DNA from: Duganella aquatilis
GTDB lineage: Bacteria; Pseudomonadota; Gammaproteobacteria; Burkholderiales; Burkholderiaceae_D
Assembly (NCBI RefSeq): GCF_009674565.1
Contig: NZ_WKJL01000001.1
Span: forward strand, 558,001-622,000
Direction: 5' to 3'
DNA length: 64,000 nucleotides
A program made the position numbers and the translations under genes. Shown one piece after another: positions 17,648 to 29,457 of this stretch (position 1 is the first letter of the stretch; every line of letters begins with the position of its first letter). Under the pieces are notes generated by a model. It was not told where the DNA came from. It did not search any database and worked only from the letters and a program-made list of their open reading frames with translations.

Positions 17648-19336
17648 TCACTTTATCGGCAGCCCCAGGTCGTCGTGCGGCGGTGCGACGAAATGCGCCT
17701 GGCGGGAGCGAATTGCATCCCAATGGCGCGAAATGATGTCCAGCATCTGCTCCACATCCACCGGTTTGGCGATGAAATCGTTCATGCCGGCGTCGATGCA
17801 CTGGTCCTGCTCGGCCTTCATCACGCCGGCCGTCATGGCCAGCACCGGCAGTTGCAGGTTAAGGCGGTGCCGGATCTGGCGCGTGGCTTCGTAGCCGTCC
17901 ATTACCGGCATCTGCACGTCCATCAGCACGATGTCGTAGTCGGCGGCGCGCTCGCGCAGGCGGTCCACCGCGAGCTGGCCGTTTTCGGCGATGTCCACCT
18001 GGGCGCCCGCATGTTCCAGCATGCCGCGCGCCACCAGCTGGTTCAGCGGATGGTCTTCCACCAGCAGCAGGCGCAGTCCCTGCAGGCGCGGACGCAAGGC
18101 CGGCGACGCCGCAGGCTCGGGCCGCTGCGGTTGCGCTTCCTCGGCGACGTCGAATGGCAGCGTCACCACAAACTCGCTGCCGGCGCCAGGCGTGCTGTTG
18201 ACCGAAATGTCGCCGCCCATCAGTTCCGCCAGCCGGCGGCAGATGGTCAATCCCAGCCCGGTGCCGCCGAAACGCCGCGTGGTCGAGGCGTCGGCCTGGT
18301 TAAACGCCGAGAACAGGCGGCTTTGCTGTTCCAGATCCATGCCGATGCCGGTGTCGCGCACCGCAAAGCGCAGGCGCTTGCGGTCGGCATCCCGCGCCAC
18401 CCGCACCGACACGCTTCCGCGCTCCGTGAACTTGACCGCGTTGCCGACCAGGTTAATCAGGATCTGCTGCAAGCGCATGGCGTCGCCCACCAGCACCGCC
18501 GGCACGTCATCGTCGGCGCCGATATCCAGGCGGATGCCGCGCGCATTGGCCGGCAGCGTCATCACGTTGGCCAGCGATTCAAGCACCTCGCGCAGCAGGA
18601 AGGGCTGCGGCGCCAGCTCCATGCGCCCCGCCTCGATCTTGGAGAAGTCCAGCACGTCGTTCAGAATGCCCAGCAACACCTGGCCCGACGACCGTATCAT
18701 GCCCACGTATTCCTTTTGCGCCTGACTCAGCGGTGTGTTCTCCAGCAGGTAGGCCACGCCGAGCACCGCGTTCATCGGCGTGCGGATCTCGTGGCTCATG
18801 TTCGCCACGAATTCGCTCTTGGCGCGGCTGGCCGCCTCGGCGCGCTGCTCGCTGTTCTTGCGGTCCGTGATGTTCATCGCGGTCAGATAGAAGCCGGCCA
18901 CCTTGCCGTCCGGCCCCATGTCCGGCACCAGGTCGACCAGGAAGTGGCGCACGCCATCGACGCCCTGGAATTCACGTTCGTAATGCAAGCGACGCCCGGC
19001 CAGCGCCATGCGCAAATCGTCCAGCCACGGCTCGGCCGCGTCGCCAAATACCTCGCTGACGGTCTTGCCCAGCATCGATTGCGGCTCCAGCCCCCACAGC
19101 ATGTGGTAATGGGCGTTGGCGAAACGGTAGCGCAGATCGCGGTCCAGGTAGGCGATCAGCAGCGGCAGCGTATCGGCCAGCACGCGCGTGCGCCGTTCGC
19201 TTTCCAGGCTGCGGCGCTGGGCCGCTTCGCGCCTGGCGTTCTGGCGCGCGTTGTTCACCAGGGACAGCAGGCCGACCAGCGCGGCAAACACCACCGACGC
19301 AGCCACGATCAGGGCATCGTTGGAAGGCAGAGACAA
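17648..19336 (-). CDS. Hybrid sensor histidine kinase (TM-PAS-HisKA-HATPase-REC)
   Basis: 562 residues. One N-terminal membrane helix (~8-28), a PAS domain ~50-160, HisKA with phospho-acceptor His182 in [13 protein letters not shown], an ATPase domain ([40 protein letters not shown]) and a C-terminal receiver ([18 protein letters not shown]; Asp in [15 protein letters not shown]). It lacks an output domain and an Hpt domain. It is the first gene of a likely operon with DUF2141, carotenoid oxygenase and LytS/LytTR (31 bp to the next gene). Confidence 0.93.
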   Translation of the reverse strand: MSLPSNDALIVAASVVFAALVGLLSLVNNARQNARREAAQRRSLESERRTRVLADTLPLLIAYLDRDLRYRFANAHYHMLWGLEPQSMLGKTVSEVFGDAAEPWLDDLRMALAGRRLHYEREFQGVDGVRHFLVDLVPDMGPDGKVAGFYLTAMNITDRKNSEQRAEAASRAKSEFVANMSHEIRTPMNAVLGVAYLLENTPLSQAQKEYVGMIRSSGQVLLGILNDVLDFSKIEAGRMELAPQPFLLREVLESLANVMTLPANARGIRLDIGADDDVPAVLVGDAMRLQQILINLVGNAVKFTERGSVSVRVARDADRKRLRFAVRDTGIGMDLEQQSRLFSAFNQADASTTRRFGGTGLGLTICRRLAELMGGDISVNSTPGAGSEFVVTLPFDVAEEAQPQRPEPAASPALRPRLQGLRLLLVEDHPLNQLVARGMLEHAGAQVDIAENGQLAVDRLRERAADYDIVLMDVQMPVMDGYEATRQIRHRLNLQLPVLAMTAGVMKAEQDQCIDAGMNDFIAKPVDVEQMLDIISRHWDAIRSRQAHFVAPPHDDLGLPIK

Positions 19337-19453
19337 GGTTAACTCGCTATAAACAGGATGACAAAATATACCCCGCTACGGGTCCGAATGCCAAACCATT
19401 ATGACAATATTTACGCTATAGTGGCTCATCGTTGACAACCACAGAACCTCGCC

Positions 19454-22981
<3,528 letters not shown>

Positions 22982-23068
22982 TTTGTCGCGACTTGCCACT
23001 CTCCCAAGCAGACTTTTTTATTTTAATGTAGTATTTCACATATATCTTTAATTCTGCATTGAGAAGCC

Positions 23069-23440
23069 ATGCCGCACCTGCCACTGAATTGCGAATCCAT
23101 CGTCACCCTGGTGCACGATTTTTACGACGGCGTGCGCGCCGATCCGGAGCTTGGCCCGGTGTTCGACGCCGCCATCGGCGACAACTGGGCGCCGCACCTG
23201 GCCCGCATGGTGGATTTCTGGTCCACCGTCATGCTCGGGCAGCGCGGCTTTCAGGGCAACGTCTTCGGCAAGCACATGCTCCTCAGCGGCATCACGCCAG
23301 CACATTTCCAACGCTGGCTGGAGCTGTTTGTCGCCAGCACCAATCGCCTGTTCGCGCCCGGCGATGCCCAGGAATTTCAGACCGTCGCGCGCCGCATCGC
23401 CACCAGCCTGCAATATGGCTTTTTTGGAGCTTCATCATGA
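23069..23440 (+). CDS. Group III truncated haemoglobin
   Basis: 123 residues. The helices fit the group III (P) trHb fold (IVTLVHDFYDGVRADPELGP; WAPHLARMVDFWSTVMLG), with the proximal histidine probably that of GNVFGKHMLLSG or of TPAHFQRWLELF. It binds O2 or NO through haem. An AT-rich 90-bp upstream region holds the promoter. The stop overlaps the start of the DUF1971 gene (ATGA), so the two are co-translated. Confidence 0.88.
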   Translation: MPHLPLNCESIVTLVHDFYDGVRADPELGPVFDAAIGDNWAPHLARMVDFWSTVMLGQRGFQGNVFGKHMLLSGITPAHFQRWLELFVASTNRLFAPGDAQEFQTVARRIATSLQYGFFGASS

Positions 23441-23718
23441 AAACCATCCCTGACACAGTCACACACTACAAAAGCACCACCGTCTTCACTCAGGACACTG
23501 TTCCCGCAGCCATCCAGCGCGGCCACACCACCGCCGGCGACGTCTGGGCGCGCATCCGCATCCTGGAAGGCAGCCTGCTCTACCGTATCACCGATCCGCG
23601 CGTACTGGCGGAGGAAGTGCTGCTGACGCCGGATCTGCCCGGCGTGGTCGAGCCGCAGATTGAGCACGAAGTCCAGGTGGTTGGCCCTGTCCGCTTCCAG
23701 CTGGACTTCCATCGCTGA
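23437..23718 (+). CDS. DUF1971 cupin-like protein (YeaR/TehB-N type)
   Basis: 93 residues, a small beta-rich DUF1971 domain (HTTAGDVWARIRILEGSLLY; HEVQVVGPVRFQLDFHR), the fold of E. coli YeaR and the N-terminus of some TehB proteins. YeaR genes respond to nitrate, nitrite and NO. Coupling with a truncated haemoglobin therefore suggests a role in nitrosative or tellurite-type stress (inference from context). The start is the ATG of the ATGA overlap; the frame also runs upstream inside the haemoglobin gene. Confidence 0.82.
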   Translation: MKTIPDTVTHYKSTTVFTQDTVPAAIQRGHTTAGDVWARIRILEGSLLYRITDPRVLAEEVLLTPDLPGVVEPQIEHEVQVVGPVRFQLDFHR

Positions 23719-23739
23719 CCGCCAGCTCGCCGGCTGAGG

Positions 23740-25122
23740 CTAGCCTTCAATGACGATGGGTGAACGCAGACGCTTGCGCGAGGTGCGCGCGTGCGGCACC
23801 CAGGCGTGGGTTTGCCAGCGGCGCCACATGATCAGGCCGCGTATCCATTCGTCGGCGGCGTAGGCGACCCACACGCCGGGCAGGCCCCAGCCGAGCACCA
23901 CGCCCAGCAGCCAGCTGCCGCCGGCCAGCACGAACAGCATCGAGAAGGCGCCGGCCATCACCGGGAAGCGCGCGTCGCCGGCTGCGCGCAGCGCGTTGAT
24001 CACCACCAGGTTGAAGGTGCGGCCCGGCTCCAGCACCACGGTAATCCACAGCAGCGTGGCGCCGGCGGCCAGGATTTCGCGGTCCTGCGTGAACCAGCCG
24101 AGCAGCCATTGGCCCAGCAGCGCCGCACAGGCCGCGATCAGCACGCACACAATCAGCCCGCGCGCCAGCGCGCGCTTGACCACACGGTGCGCTTCACGCA
24201 ACTGTCCGGCGCCGATCAGGTAGCCGACCACGATTTCCACCGCCAGCCCGGTGGCGATGCTGAACATCATGACGCCGCCCATCAGTTGCAGCACATAGGC
24301 CTGCGTGGCCAGCGCCTTGGCGCCGAGTTCCGCCGCCGTCGCCACGCTGACCATGAAGGCCAGCCGCCACGCGATATTCTCGGCCGCACCGGGCAGGCCG
24401 ATATGCAGCACCGCCGACAGTTCCTTGCGCGGCAGGCGCCACCAGTCGTCGCGCGCCACGGTAATGCCAAGGTGGACGCGCCACATCAGCAGGTGCAGCG
24501 CCAGGCCGATCATGCGGCTGACAGTCAACGCCAGCGCATAACCGGGCAGGCCCAGCGCCGGGAATGGCCCCCAGCCATACATCAGCGGCAGCGCCAGCAG
24601 CAGATGGCTGACGTGCATGACGACCAGCACCGCCAGCGTGTCGCGCGTGCGCAGGTGCGCGCGCATCACGCCCGCCATCGACGCGTTCCATGCATCGAAC
24701 AGCATGGCCGGCCCCAGTGCGATCAGGAACGGCGCGGCGATCGGCAGCACCTCGGCGGGCGTATTCAGCAGGTGCAGCAGGCCGTGCGCGCCGAGCATGG
24801 CGATCAGGCCGGTGACCGCGCCCAGCCAGGTGCTGGCGCCGACCACAGCGCGGGCGACCTGGTTGGCGGCGGCGCGCTGGCCGCCGCCCAAATTCTGGGT
24901 GACCACCACGCTGACGCCGGCGCCGATGATGCGGAACAAAATGAACAGCGCCGCCGAGACCTGGCTGGCAATGGCGAACGCGCCGCCCGCCTCGTCCGAA
25001 ATGCGCGAGGCCAGCGCGGTGCCGATGACGCTGGAGGCAATCGCCAGGCCCAGTTCGACCAGCAACGGCCACGCAAGGTTGAACATGGGCGGCGTGCGGA
25101 TCGGCGTTCTGGCGTTGGACAT
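23740..25122 (-). CDS. MATE-family multidrug/metabolite efflux transporter
   Basis: 460 residues with 12 predicted membrane helices in two six-helix bundles (NLAWPLLVELGLAIASSVIG; GLPGAAENIAWRLAFMVSVA), the usual MATE size. These antiporters use Na+ or H+ gradients to export cationic compounds. The N-terminal half contains GAGVSVVVTQNLGGGQ, the family's conserved loop after helix 2. It stands alone, convergent with the DUF1971 gene. Confidence 0.92.
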   Translation of the reverse strand: MSNARTPIRTPPMFNLAWPLLVELGLAIASSVIGTALASRISDEAGGAFAIASQVSAALFILFRIIGAGVSVVVTQNLGGGQRAAANQVARAVVGASTWLGAVTGLIAMLGAHGLLHLLNTPAEVLPIAAPFLIALGPAMLFDAWNASMAGVMRAHLRTRDTLAVLVVMHVSHLLLALPLMYGWGPFPALGLPGYALALTVSRMIGLALHLLMWRVHLGITVARDDWWRLPRKELSAVLHIGLPGAAENIAWRLAFMVSVATAAELGAKALATQAYVLQLMGGVMMFSIATGLAVEIVVGYLIGAGQLREAHRVVKRALARGLIVCVLIAACAALLGQWLLGWFTQDREILAAGATLLWITVVLEPGRTFNLVVINALRAAGDARFPVMAGAFSMLFVLAGGSWLLGVVLGWGLPGVWVAYAADEWIRGLIMWRRWQTHAWVPHARTSRKRLRSPIVIEG

Positions 25123-25194
25123 GGCGTAAAGTATTGCTGATTAGCTTGACTTTATACCATGTGGAAGCGGTTGCAGTGCAGTGATTTAAAAAAT

Positions 25195-25347
25195 CTATCG
25201 AGAATGCGGCTTGTTGTCGGTGAGCAGATGCCAGCCCAGTTGTTCGCGGATGCGTTCCGGTGTCGGCGGCGGCGTGTGATCGGCCCGGCGCTGCTGCAAC
25301 AGGCGGCGCACGGCTTCCTTGCTGGGATGGGTGGTTTGGGTTTCCAT
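25195..25347 (-). CDS. Small hypothetical protein (50 residues)
   Basis: A 50-residue charged, helical protein (HPSKEAVRRLLQQRRADHTP; TPERIREQLGWHLL). AGAGG stands 7 bases before the ATG at 25347, and the coding bias matches the neighbours. Longer in-frame starts exist (25413), but the ribosome site supports this one. Unknown function; the sequence looks like a small regulatory or nucleic-acid-binding protein. Confidence 0.5.
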   Translation of the reverse strand: METQTTHPSKEAVRRLLQQRRADHTPPPTPERIREQLGWHLLTDNKPHSR

Positions 25348-25432
25348 GATGGCCTCTGAATCCGGATGTGACCAGGCCATCATGCGCTCCAGGGCGCGCC
25401 GTTCATGTCGCAAACAGCGCCCTGTTTTGTGT

Positions 25433-25765
25433 TTATTTCTGGAAGAAGAACCAGATGCCCAGCAGCGCCAGGATGTATGGCCAGATTTTGAGCGGGATGA
25501 AAAACAGATCGTGGCGAGGCTTGACGATAATCTCTTCGCCGGTGGCCTTGTCGACGAAGGCGCGTGGCGCCTGGCGTGCCTCGATCAGGCGATGCAAGCC
25601 GTAGACGATGGCTGCGGCCAGCAGCATGCCGGCCAGTTCGGCGCCCTGGCGATAGTGCGGCGCCAGCGGTGCGCCCCAAATCTGCTCGGCCCCCACTTTT
25701 CCCAAGGCGTAGCCAATGAAGGAAAACACCAGCACCAAAATTCCATACCCGCGCCAAACAATCAT
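25433..25765 (-). CDS. Small inner-membrane protein of unknown function
   Basis: 110 residues with three helices: MIVWRGYGILVLVFSFIGYA at the N-terminus, GMLLAAAIVYGLHRLIEA, and a C-terminal ILALLGIWFFFQK. A short soluble loop (DKATGEEIIVKPRHDLF) lies before the last helix. AGAGGAAAAAA before the ATG at 25765 favours this start over upstream ATGs. The promoter region is nearly identical to that of the LptA-like gene at 29,403, implying shared regulation. Confidence 0.75.
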   Translation of the reverse strand: MIVWRGYGILVLVFSFIGYALGKVGAEQIWGAPLAPHYRQGAELAGMLLAAAIVYGLHRLIEARQAPRAFVDKATGEEIIVKPRHDLFFIPLKIWPYILALLGIWFFFQK

Positions 25766-25808
25766 TTTTTTCCTCTTTGAGAGAGTCATAAAGAATTTTC
25801 GCTCGAAG

Positions 25809-25851
25809 ACTATACAACCTTTACAGACGCACAATGTTCACCCTTTGTCAC
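25809..25851 (-). promoter_or_regulatory. Promoter element shared with the LptA-like gene
   Basis: This 43-bp stretch matches 29411-29452 at most positions, including ACTATACAAC, CAGA, GC.CAAT, TCAC and TTTGT on the plus strand. Read on the minus strand it ends in TTGTATAGT, a likely -10, with ACATTG 17 bp upstream as a poor -35, and a conserved upstream GTGACAAA...GTGAA that may be an activator site. Confidence 0.55.
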
Positions 25852-25936
25852 GTTACCCGTGTTCGGCCCACATCAATGCCGCTGCAAGAGATCGCCGTCA
25901 GAATCCGGTAACGACTCCGTAGCTGACAGCCCACCG

Positions 25937-26119
25937 ATGACAACCAATAGACATTCCAGAGGCTGGCCAGGAACAGGCGGCTCCGGTCCTAAGTCTGGAA
26001 TCATTGCTATCACTGACACCTGTTCAGTGGCGGCCCTAAAGAATTACTATCCTAAATTCGGAGGCGTAGAATTCGTTTACGACCCGTGGAAGCGGCTCCG
26101 GACATCAACAATTGGCTGA
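25937..26119 (+). other. Possible gene remnant in a low-GC patch
   Basis: A 60-codon frame (ATG 25937) whose second half reads like real protein (SGIIAITDTCSVAALKNYYP, then KFGGVEFVYDPWKR) but has no ribosome site or recognisable full-length family. It may be the remains of a larger gene. The surrounding 25,766-26,212 has no other gene except the promoter element of the minus-strand gene. Confidence 0.25.
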
Positions 26120-26212
26120 GGCAATAGGGGTCACAAATTCCATGATCATCGTCGGCGGGACCTTATCAAGAAACGGGTCTGGTGCACTTCTGTCGCATCA
26201 TTGGGGAATGCC

Positions 26213-26728
26213 ATGAAAGTTGCATTAACTCCACCGGCAATTGAGCAGCATGCATATTATTGGCTGTTCCAACGCAACCAGCAGAAAATCGGCGTGCATG
26301 TCGTGAACGGGTGGTGCACGCAGCTTCGGGAAGAAGAACCGCTCTATTTCGACGCAGATGAGAGGTGCGTACTTCTAATGATTTTGCTGGAACTAACGCC
26401 CGGAGAATTCACCCAACACTTGGCCGATGCTAAGCGACTTCGCCCGGAATATTCGGAAAATATCAAGCACTTCCCGCTCACGAGGCTTTTGGGATATACA
26501 TTGCACAGCGCATTGTCCGACTACTGGCCTTCAAAAGCACTGGACTGGCTTGATGAACACGTCGCGTTACAGCATCTATTAGCAAACGAATTGGACTACA
26601 CGAGTACGAACAAGTCGCTGTCGCAATCGCTACGCCAGCGTGCGAAGCGAATGGTGCGTGGATTGCTCAGCGACGCCATGCGGAAACCGGCGCATCGCAA
26701 GGATGTCTTTTCCTTGCGCGGTGTATGA
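26213..26728 (+). CDS. Hypothetical protein in a low-GC patch
   Basis: 171 residues, soluble, beginning KVALTPPAIEQHAYYWLFQR and containing EEEPLYFDADERCVLLMILL. The C-terminus is helical and basic (SLSQSLRQRAKRMVRGLLSD). I do not recognise a family. ATG 26213 follows GGGGAATGCC, a usable ribosome site. Base composition is clearly lower in GC than the neighbours, which suggests horizontal acquisition. Its last 99 bp overlap the convergent GNAT gene, so one of the two 3' ends may be secondarily altered. Confidence 0.55.
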   Translation: MKVALTPPAIEQHAYYWLFQRNQQKIGVHVVNGWCTQLREEEPLYFDADERCVLLMILLELTPGEFTQHLADAKRLRPEYSENIKHFPLTRLLGYTLHSALSDYWPSKALDWLDEHVALQHLLANELDYTSTNKSLSQSLRQRAKRMVRGLLSDAMRKPAHRKDVFSLRGV

Positions 26729-27094
26729 AGACAGGCGTTGGGCGAGGACATCCGGGAGGTCCGCCTCGTTTGCCGTCTCAAAGCCGGCTTGACCATAAAA
26801 GCCGAGCAGATGGGCATATGGCAGACAGAACGAGATATGCTGATCCAGGAATGGCTTGCAAGCACGCAGCAGTTGCGCGCCGATTCCCTGGCGTTGAAAC
26901 GCCGACCGTACCTGCATGCCGCGCAGGACGGCTACGCCTTCTTCTGTACACAGGCGTACGACGCCGACCAGTTGTTCGTCGGAATGTGCCACGATCACCA
27001 TGTCCGACGGATTGATGGCTGCGCCATAGCCTGCTTTGGCGTACAGATCGGTGATCGCCGACATGTCGGACGCAGCCGCCTGGGTGATTCTCAT
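26630..27094 (-). CDS. GNAT-family N-acetyltransferase
   Basis: 154 residues. The acetyl-CoA binding motif A is visible (VLRGMQVRSAFQRQGIGAQL, with Q/R-x-x-G-I-G), followed by HLLGFYGQAGFETANE (motif B). The substrate is unknown. The start overlaps the stop of the upstream GNAT gene (ATGA), making the last gene of a four-gene minus-strand run with the ChaN/TraB-like and LptA-like genes. Confidence 0.85.
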   Translation of the reverse strand: MRITQAAASDMSAITDLYAKAGYGAAINPSDMVIVAHSDEQLVGVVRLCTEEGVAVLRGMQVRSAFQRQGIGAQLLRACKPFLDQHISFCLPYAHLLGFYGQAGFETANEADLPDVLAQRLSSYTAQGKDILAMRRFPHGVAEQSTHHSLRTLA

Positions 27095-27636
27095 CGGCAG
27101 CGGGCGTACATGAACGAGGGCCGCGGTTCGGCGCTCAGGTTGGGGATGACGGTGTGCCGCTCCAGCCGGCCTTCGCGGAGGAAGCCGGATTTTTCCAGCG
27201 TGCGGGCGGAGGCTACATTGTCAACATCGCAGGTGGCCTGGATGCGGAAGTATTCCGGCAACGCGAGCGCCAGCTGATTGAAGGAGACGATCGCTTCCGG
27301 CATCAGGCCCTCGCCCCAGTATTTGCGCTGCAAAACGTAGCCGAGGTCGATGGTGCGCGGTTGCAGGCGCGCTTCCAGCATGCCGATCGGGATGTCGTCA
27401 TTGTCATGCGGGACCAGCAGGTAGGGCCGGCAACTGCCGTCGTCCCACGCCTTGATGCAGTAGTCGATGAAGCCCTGGGTTTGCGCCAGCTGCGTGTGCG
27501 GTCGCCACGTCATGTAGCGTGCCACGTCGATATCTTGTGTGTAGGCCGCGAACAAGGCCGGCGCATCGGAACGGCGTGGCGCGCGCAGCGTCAGTCGTTG
27601 CGTGCGGATTTCATCGGGAAGCGATATGGTGGTCAT
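27091..27636 (-). CDS. RimJ/RimL-type GNAT acetyltransferase
   Basis: 181 residues. It starts with the RimJ/L pattern (IRTQRLTLRAPRRSDAPALF), has DLGYVLQRKYWGEGLMPEAI as the acetyl-CoA loop and VDNVASARTLEKSGFLREG near the end. This subfamily acetylates protein N-termini or small molecules; the target here is unknown. It lies 2 bp after the upstream secreted protein and is coupled to the next GNAT. Confidence 0.9.
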   Translation of the reverse strand: MTTISLPDEIRTQRLTLRAPRRSDAPALFAAYTQDIDVARYMTWRPHTQLAQTQGFIDYCIKAWDDGSCRPYLLVPHDNDDIPIGMLEARLQPRTIDLGYVLQRKYWGEGLMPEAIVSFNQLALALPEYFRIQATCDVDNVASARTLEKSGFLREGRLERHTVIPNLSAEPRPSFMYARCR

Positions 27637-27638
27637 CT

Positions 27639-28823
27639 TTACGGTTTCTCGACGAAGCGGTAGTCGCCCTGCGGCAGCATGAATTTCGGTATTGGCTTGT
27701 CCGGCGCAATCCGGACCACATCGGCGGGAACGGCGTCGTCCGGCTGGCCCGCCGGGTAAGCGTAGACGAAATGCGGCGTGGACTGCATGGCTGCCGGCAC
27801 ATCGAACGCTTTAAAGCCGGCCAAGGTACGCAGCCACGCGGGCCGACCGCTGGCCGCGTCGTCGCCATATCTGGGATGCACAACCTGCATGTCCATGGCA
27901 TTGCGGTAGTGGCCGAATACTTCGTAGCCGCCGTCCGGCGCGCGCAGCACGAATGGCGAGGTGCGCTGCGCGCGATTGACCGCCGCAGCATACACAGGAT
28001 GCTCCGCCGTCTGCACGCTGTGCGCCATCATGTCGGTCTGGTCGATGGTCAGCGGGTCCAGGCCGGTCAGATGGCGCAGTTGCGCCGCCATCCAGACGTG
28101 CCCCTTGTCACCGAAACGCGGCACCTCCTTGGCGTGACTGTAGCCGACATAGATAAACACCTTGGCGTCGGGATGGCCGGCAAAAATACGCCTCACCAGA
28201 TTGCGTGCCTCCCCGCTCTCGCGCCGCCCGATCTGCTCCTCGAAGGTGCCCGCCTGCGTATCGTCCAGCGGCTCGTACTGCACCATCTGCCAGCCGTCTG
28301 CCGCTGCCTCGCGCAGGAAATTGCCGAACACCGGCTCGCCCGAATAATAGCCATCCGGGACGGCGAGGTAGCCCTGCCTGAACGGCGCCGTGACGAAAGT
28401 CTCGCAGGCCAGCCAGGTATAGCCGATACGGCGCAGCTCACGCGCCAGCCGCATGGCGAAGGCGCGGTGCAGCGGCACATGGTGCGCTTCGTTCAGGATC
28501 ACGATCTGGTGCTTGCCGGCCTCGCGCACGATCGCCTCGATGGCGTCTTCTTCTTTAGCCGCTGTGAGTCGTTTGACATCATCGACATCGGCGCTTGGCG
28601 TGCGTCCGGGTTGCTCGTCGAAAGCGGCAATGGCGCCGTTGGCGTCGCCCATGAAGGCGCGCTGCGTCGCGAGCATCTGTAAATGGCGCGGCAATTCATT
28701 GGAGTTGGCGGCGCGGGCCTGCTGCACGGCCTGCTCTGCCTTGCGCAGTTCGGCCTCGTCCGCCCAGGCGGCGTGGCAAACGCCTGCCAGCACGGCGACT
28801 GTCACTACAATGCCGAGCCGCAT
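27639..28823 (-). CDS. Exported protein of the ChaN/TraB/EreA-like superfamily
   Basis: 394 residues with a signal peptide (IVVTVAVLAGVCHAAWA). A helical region to ~70 is followed by IVILNEAHHVPLHRAFAMRL, LRRIGYTWLACETF and AKVFIYVGYSHAKEVPRFG. These place His and Glu residues as in the Tiki/ChaN/EreA hydrolase fold (H in EAHH, E in ACETF, H in YSHAKE). It may be a periplasmic metal-dependent hydrolase or haem-binding protein; the family assignment is from motif pattern only. It lies 1 bp after the LptA-like gene. Confidence 0.6.
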   Translation of the reverse strand: MRLGIVVTVAVLAGVCHAAWADEAELRKAEQAVQQARAANSNELPRHLQMLATQRAFMGDANGAIAAFDEQPGRTPSADVDDVKRLTAAKEEDAIEAIVREAGKHQIVILNEAHHVPLHRAFAMRLARELRRIGYTWLACETFVTAPFRQGYLAVPDGYYSGEPVFGNFLREAAADGWQMVQYEPLDDTQAGTFEEQIGRRESGEARNLVRRIFAGHPDAKVFIYVGYSHAKEVPRFGDKGHVWMAAQLRHLTGLDPLTIDQTDMMAHSVQTAEHPVYAAAVNRAQRTSPFVLRAPDGGYEVFGHYRNAMDMQVVHPRYGDDAASGRPAWLRTLAGFKAFDVPAAMQSTPHFVYAYPAGQPDDAVPADVVRIAPDKPIPKFMLPQGDYRFVEKP

Positions 28824-28824
28824 C

Positions 28825-29403
28825 CTATTGATGGGTGGATGCGGTGGCCGATGACGGAGAGATCAACGGATCTTTACGGGCTGGCTGCAACACCATGACG
28901 CCGCGCCGGTCGGCGGCCGGACGATCGCCCGGCAACTGGGTGACGAAATACTTTTCCTCGCGCGACTTGTAGAGGATGTGCTCGCCCATCACCTCGTCGG
29001 TCACCGCGGCATCGGCGGTGCGGCGGACCTTGGCGTCGTTGCTGAGGTCGACCAGCTCCGCCTTCTCGTCATATTCGACTTGCAGCGCCTCGCCTTCCAT
29101 CCACAGGTTCTGGCCACCGTCGCGCTTCTGGCGGAAGAACACCGGCTTTTCTCCCGGCAAGGTGCTGAGCACGATGTGCTGGTAGCCCTGTGCATCTTCC
29201 GTCAACACGCCGTGCTCGGCCTGGATCAGCAGCGTGCCGCGGCGGATTTCGATCTGGCCGGTCAGCGTGGTCACCTTGCGCACCAGGTCGCCGGCGGTGT
29301 CGCGCGCGCGCACCACCGTCTTTTGAAAGCTGTCATTCCGCTCCGCCTGCGCGGCGGACACGCAGCCCAGGAGACCGCAAAGAAGGAGAAATGTCTTTTT
29401 CAT
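28825..29403 (-). CDS. LptA/OstA-like periplasmic protein
   Basis: 192 residues with a signal peptide (KKTFLLLCGLLGCVSAAQA). The body has the beta-jellyroll repeat of OstA/LptA (LTGQIEIRRGTLLIQAEHGV; LWMEGEALQVEYDEKAELVD; KVRRTADAAVTDEVMGEHI). LptA carries LPS across the periplasm, but the usual lptA lies between lptC and lptB. This copy stands among unrelated genes and is probably a paralogue with a special role. The start is the ATG at 29403; an upstream ATG would extend into a non-signal sequence. Confidence 0.8.
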   Translation of the reverse strand: MKKTFLLLCGLLGCVSAAQAERNDSFQKTVVRARDTAGDLVRKVTTLTGQIEIRRGTLLIQAEHGVLTEDAQGYQHIVLSTLPGEKPVFFRQKRDGGQNLWMEGEALQVEYDEKAELVDLSNDAKVRRTADAAVTDEVMGEHILYKSREEKYFVTQLPGDRPAADRRGVMVLQPARKDPLISPSSATASTHQ

Positions 29404-29410
29404 ACGATCC

Positions 29411-29452
29411 ACTATACAACATTTGCAGAAGCGCAATCTCACTTTTTGTAAC
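29411..29452 (-). promoter_or_regulatory. Promoter element of the LptA-like operon
   Basis: The partner of 25809-25851. On the minus strand it reads GTTACAAAAAGTGAGATTG, then a 17-bp spacer ending TTG, then TATAGT as -10. The degree of identity over 42 bp between two unrelated loci points to a common regulator or alternative sigma factor. Confidence 0.55.
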
Positions 29453-29457
29453 GGCGC

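Noticed and set aside
17642..19342. 566-codon plus-strand frame opposite the hybrid kinase
   Set aside because: Mirror of the kinase gene, which has all family motifs in its own frame.
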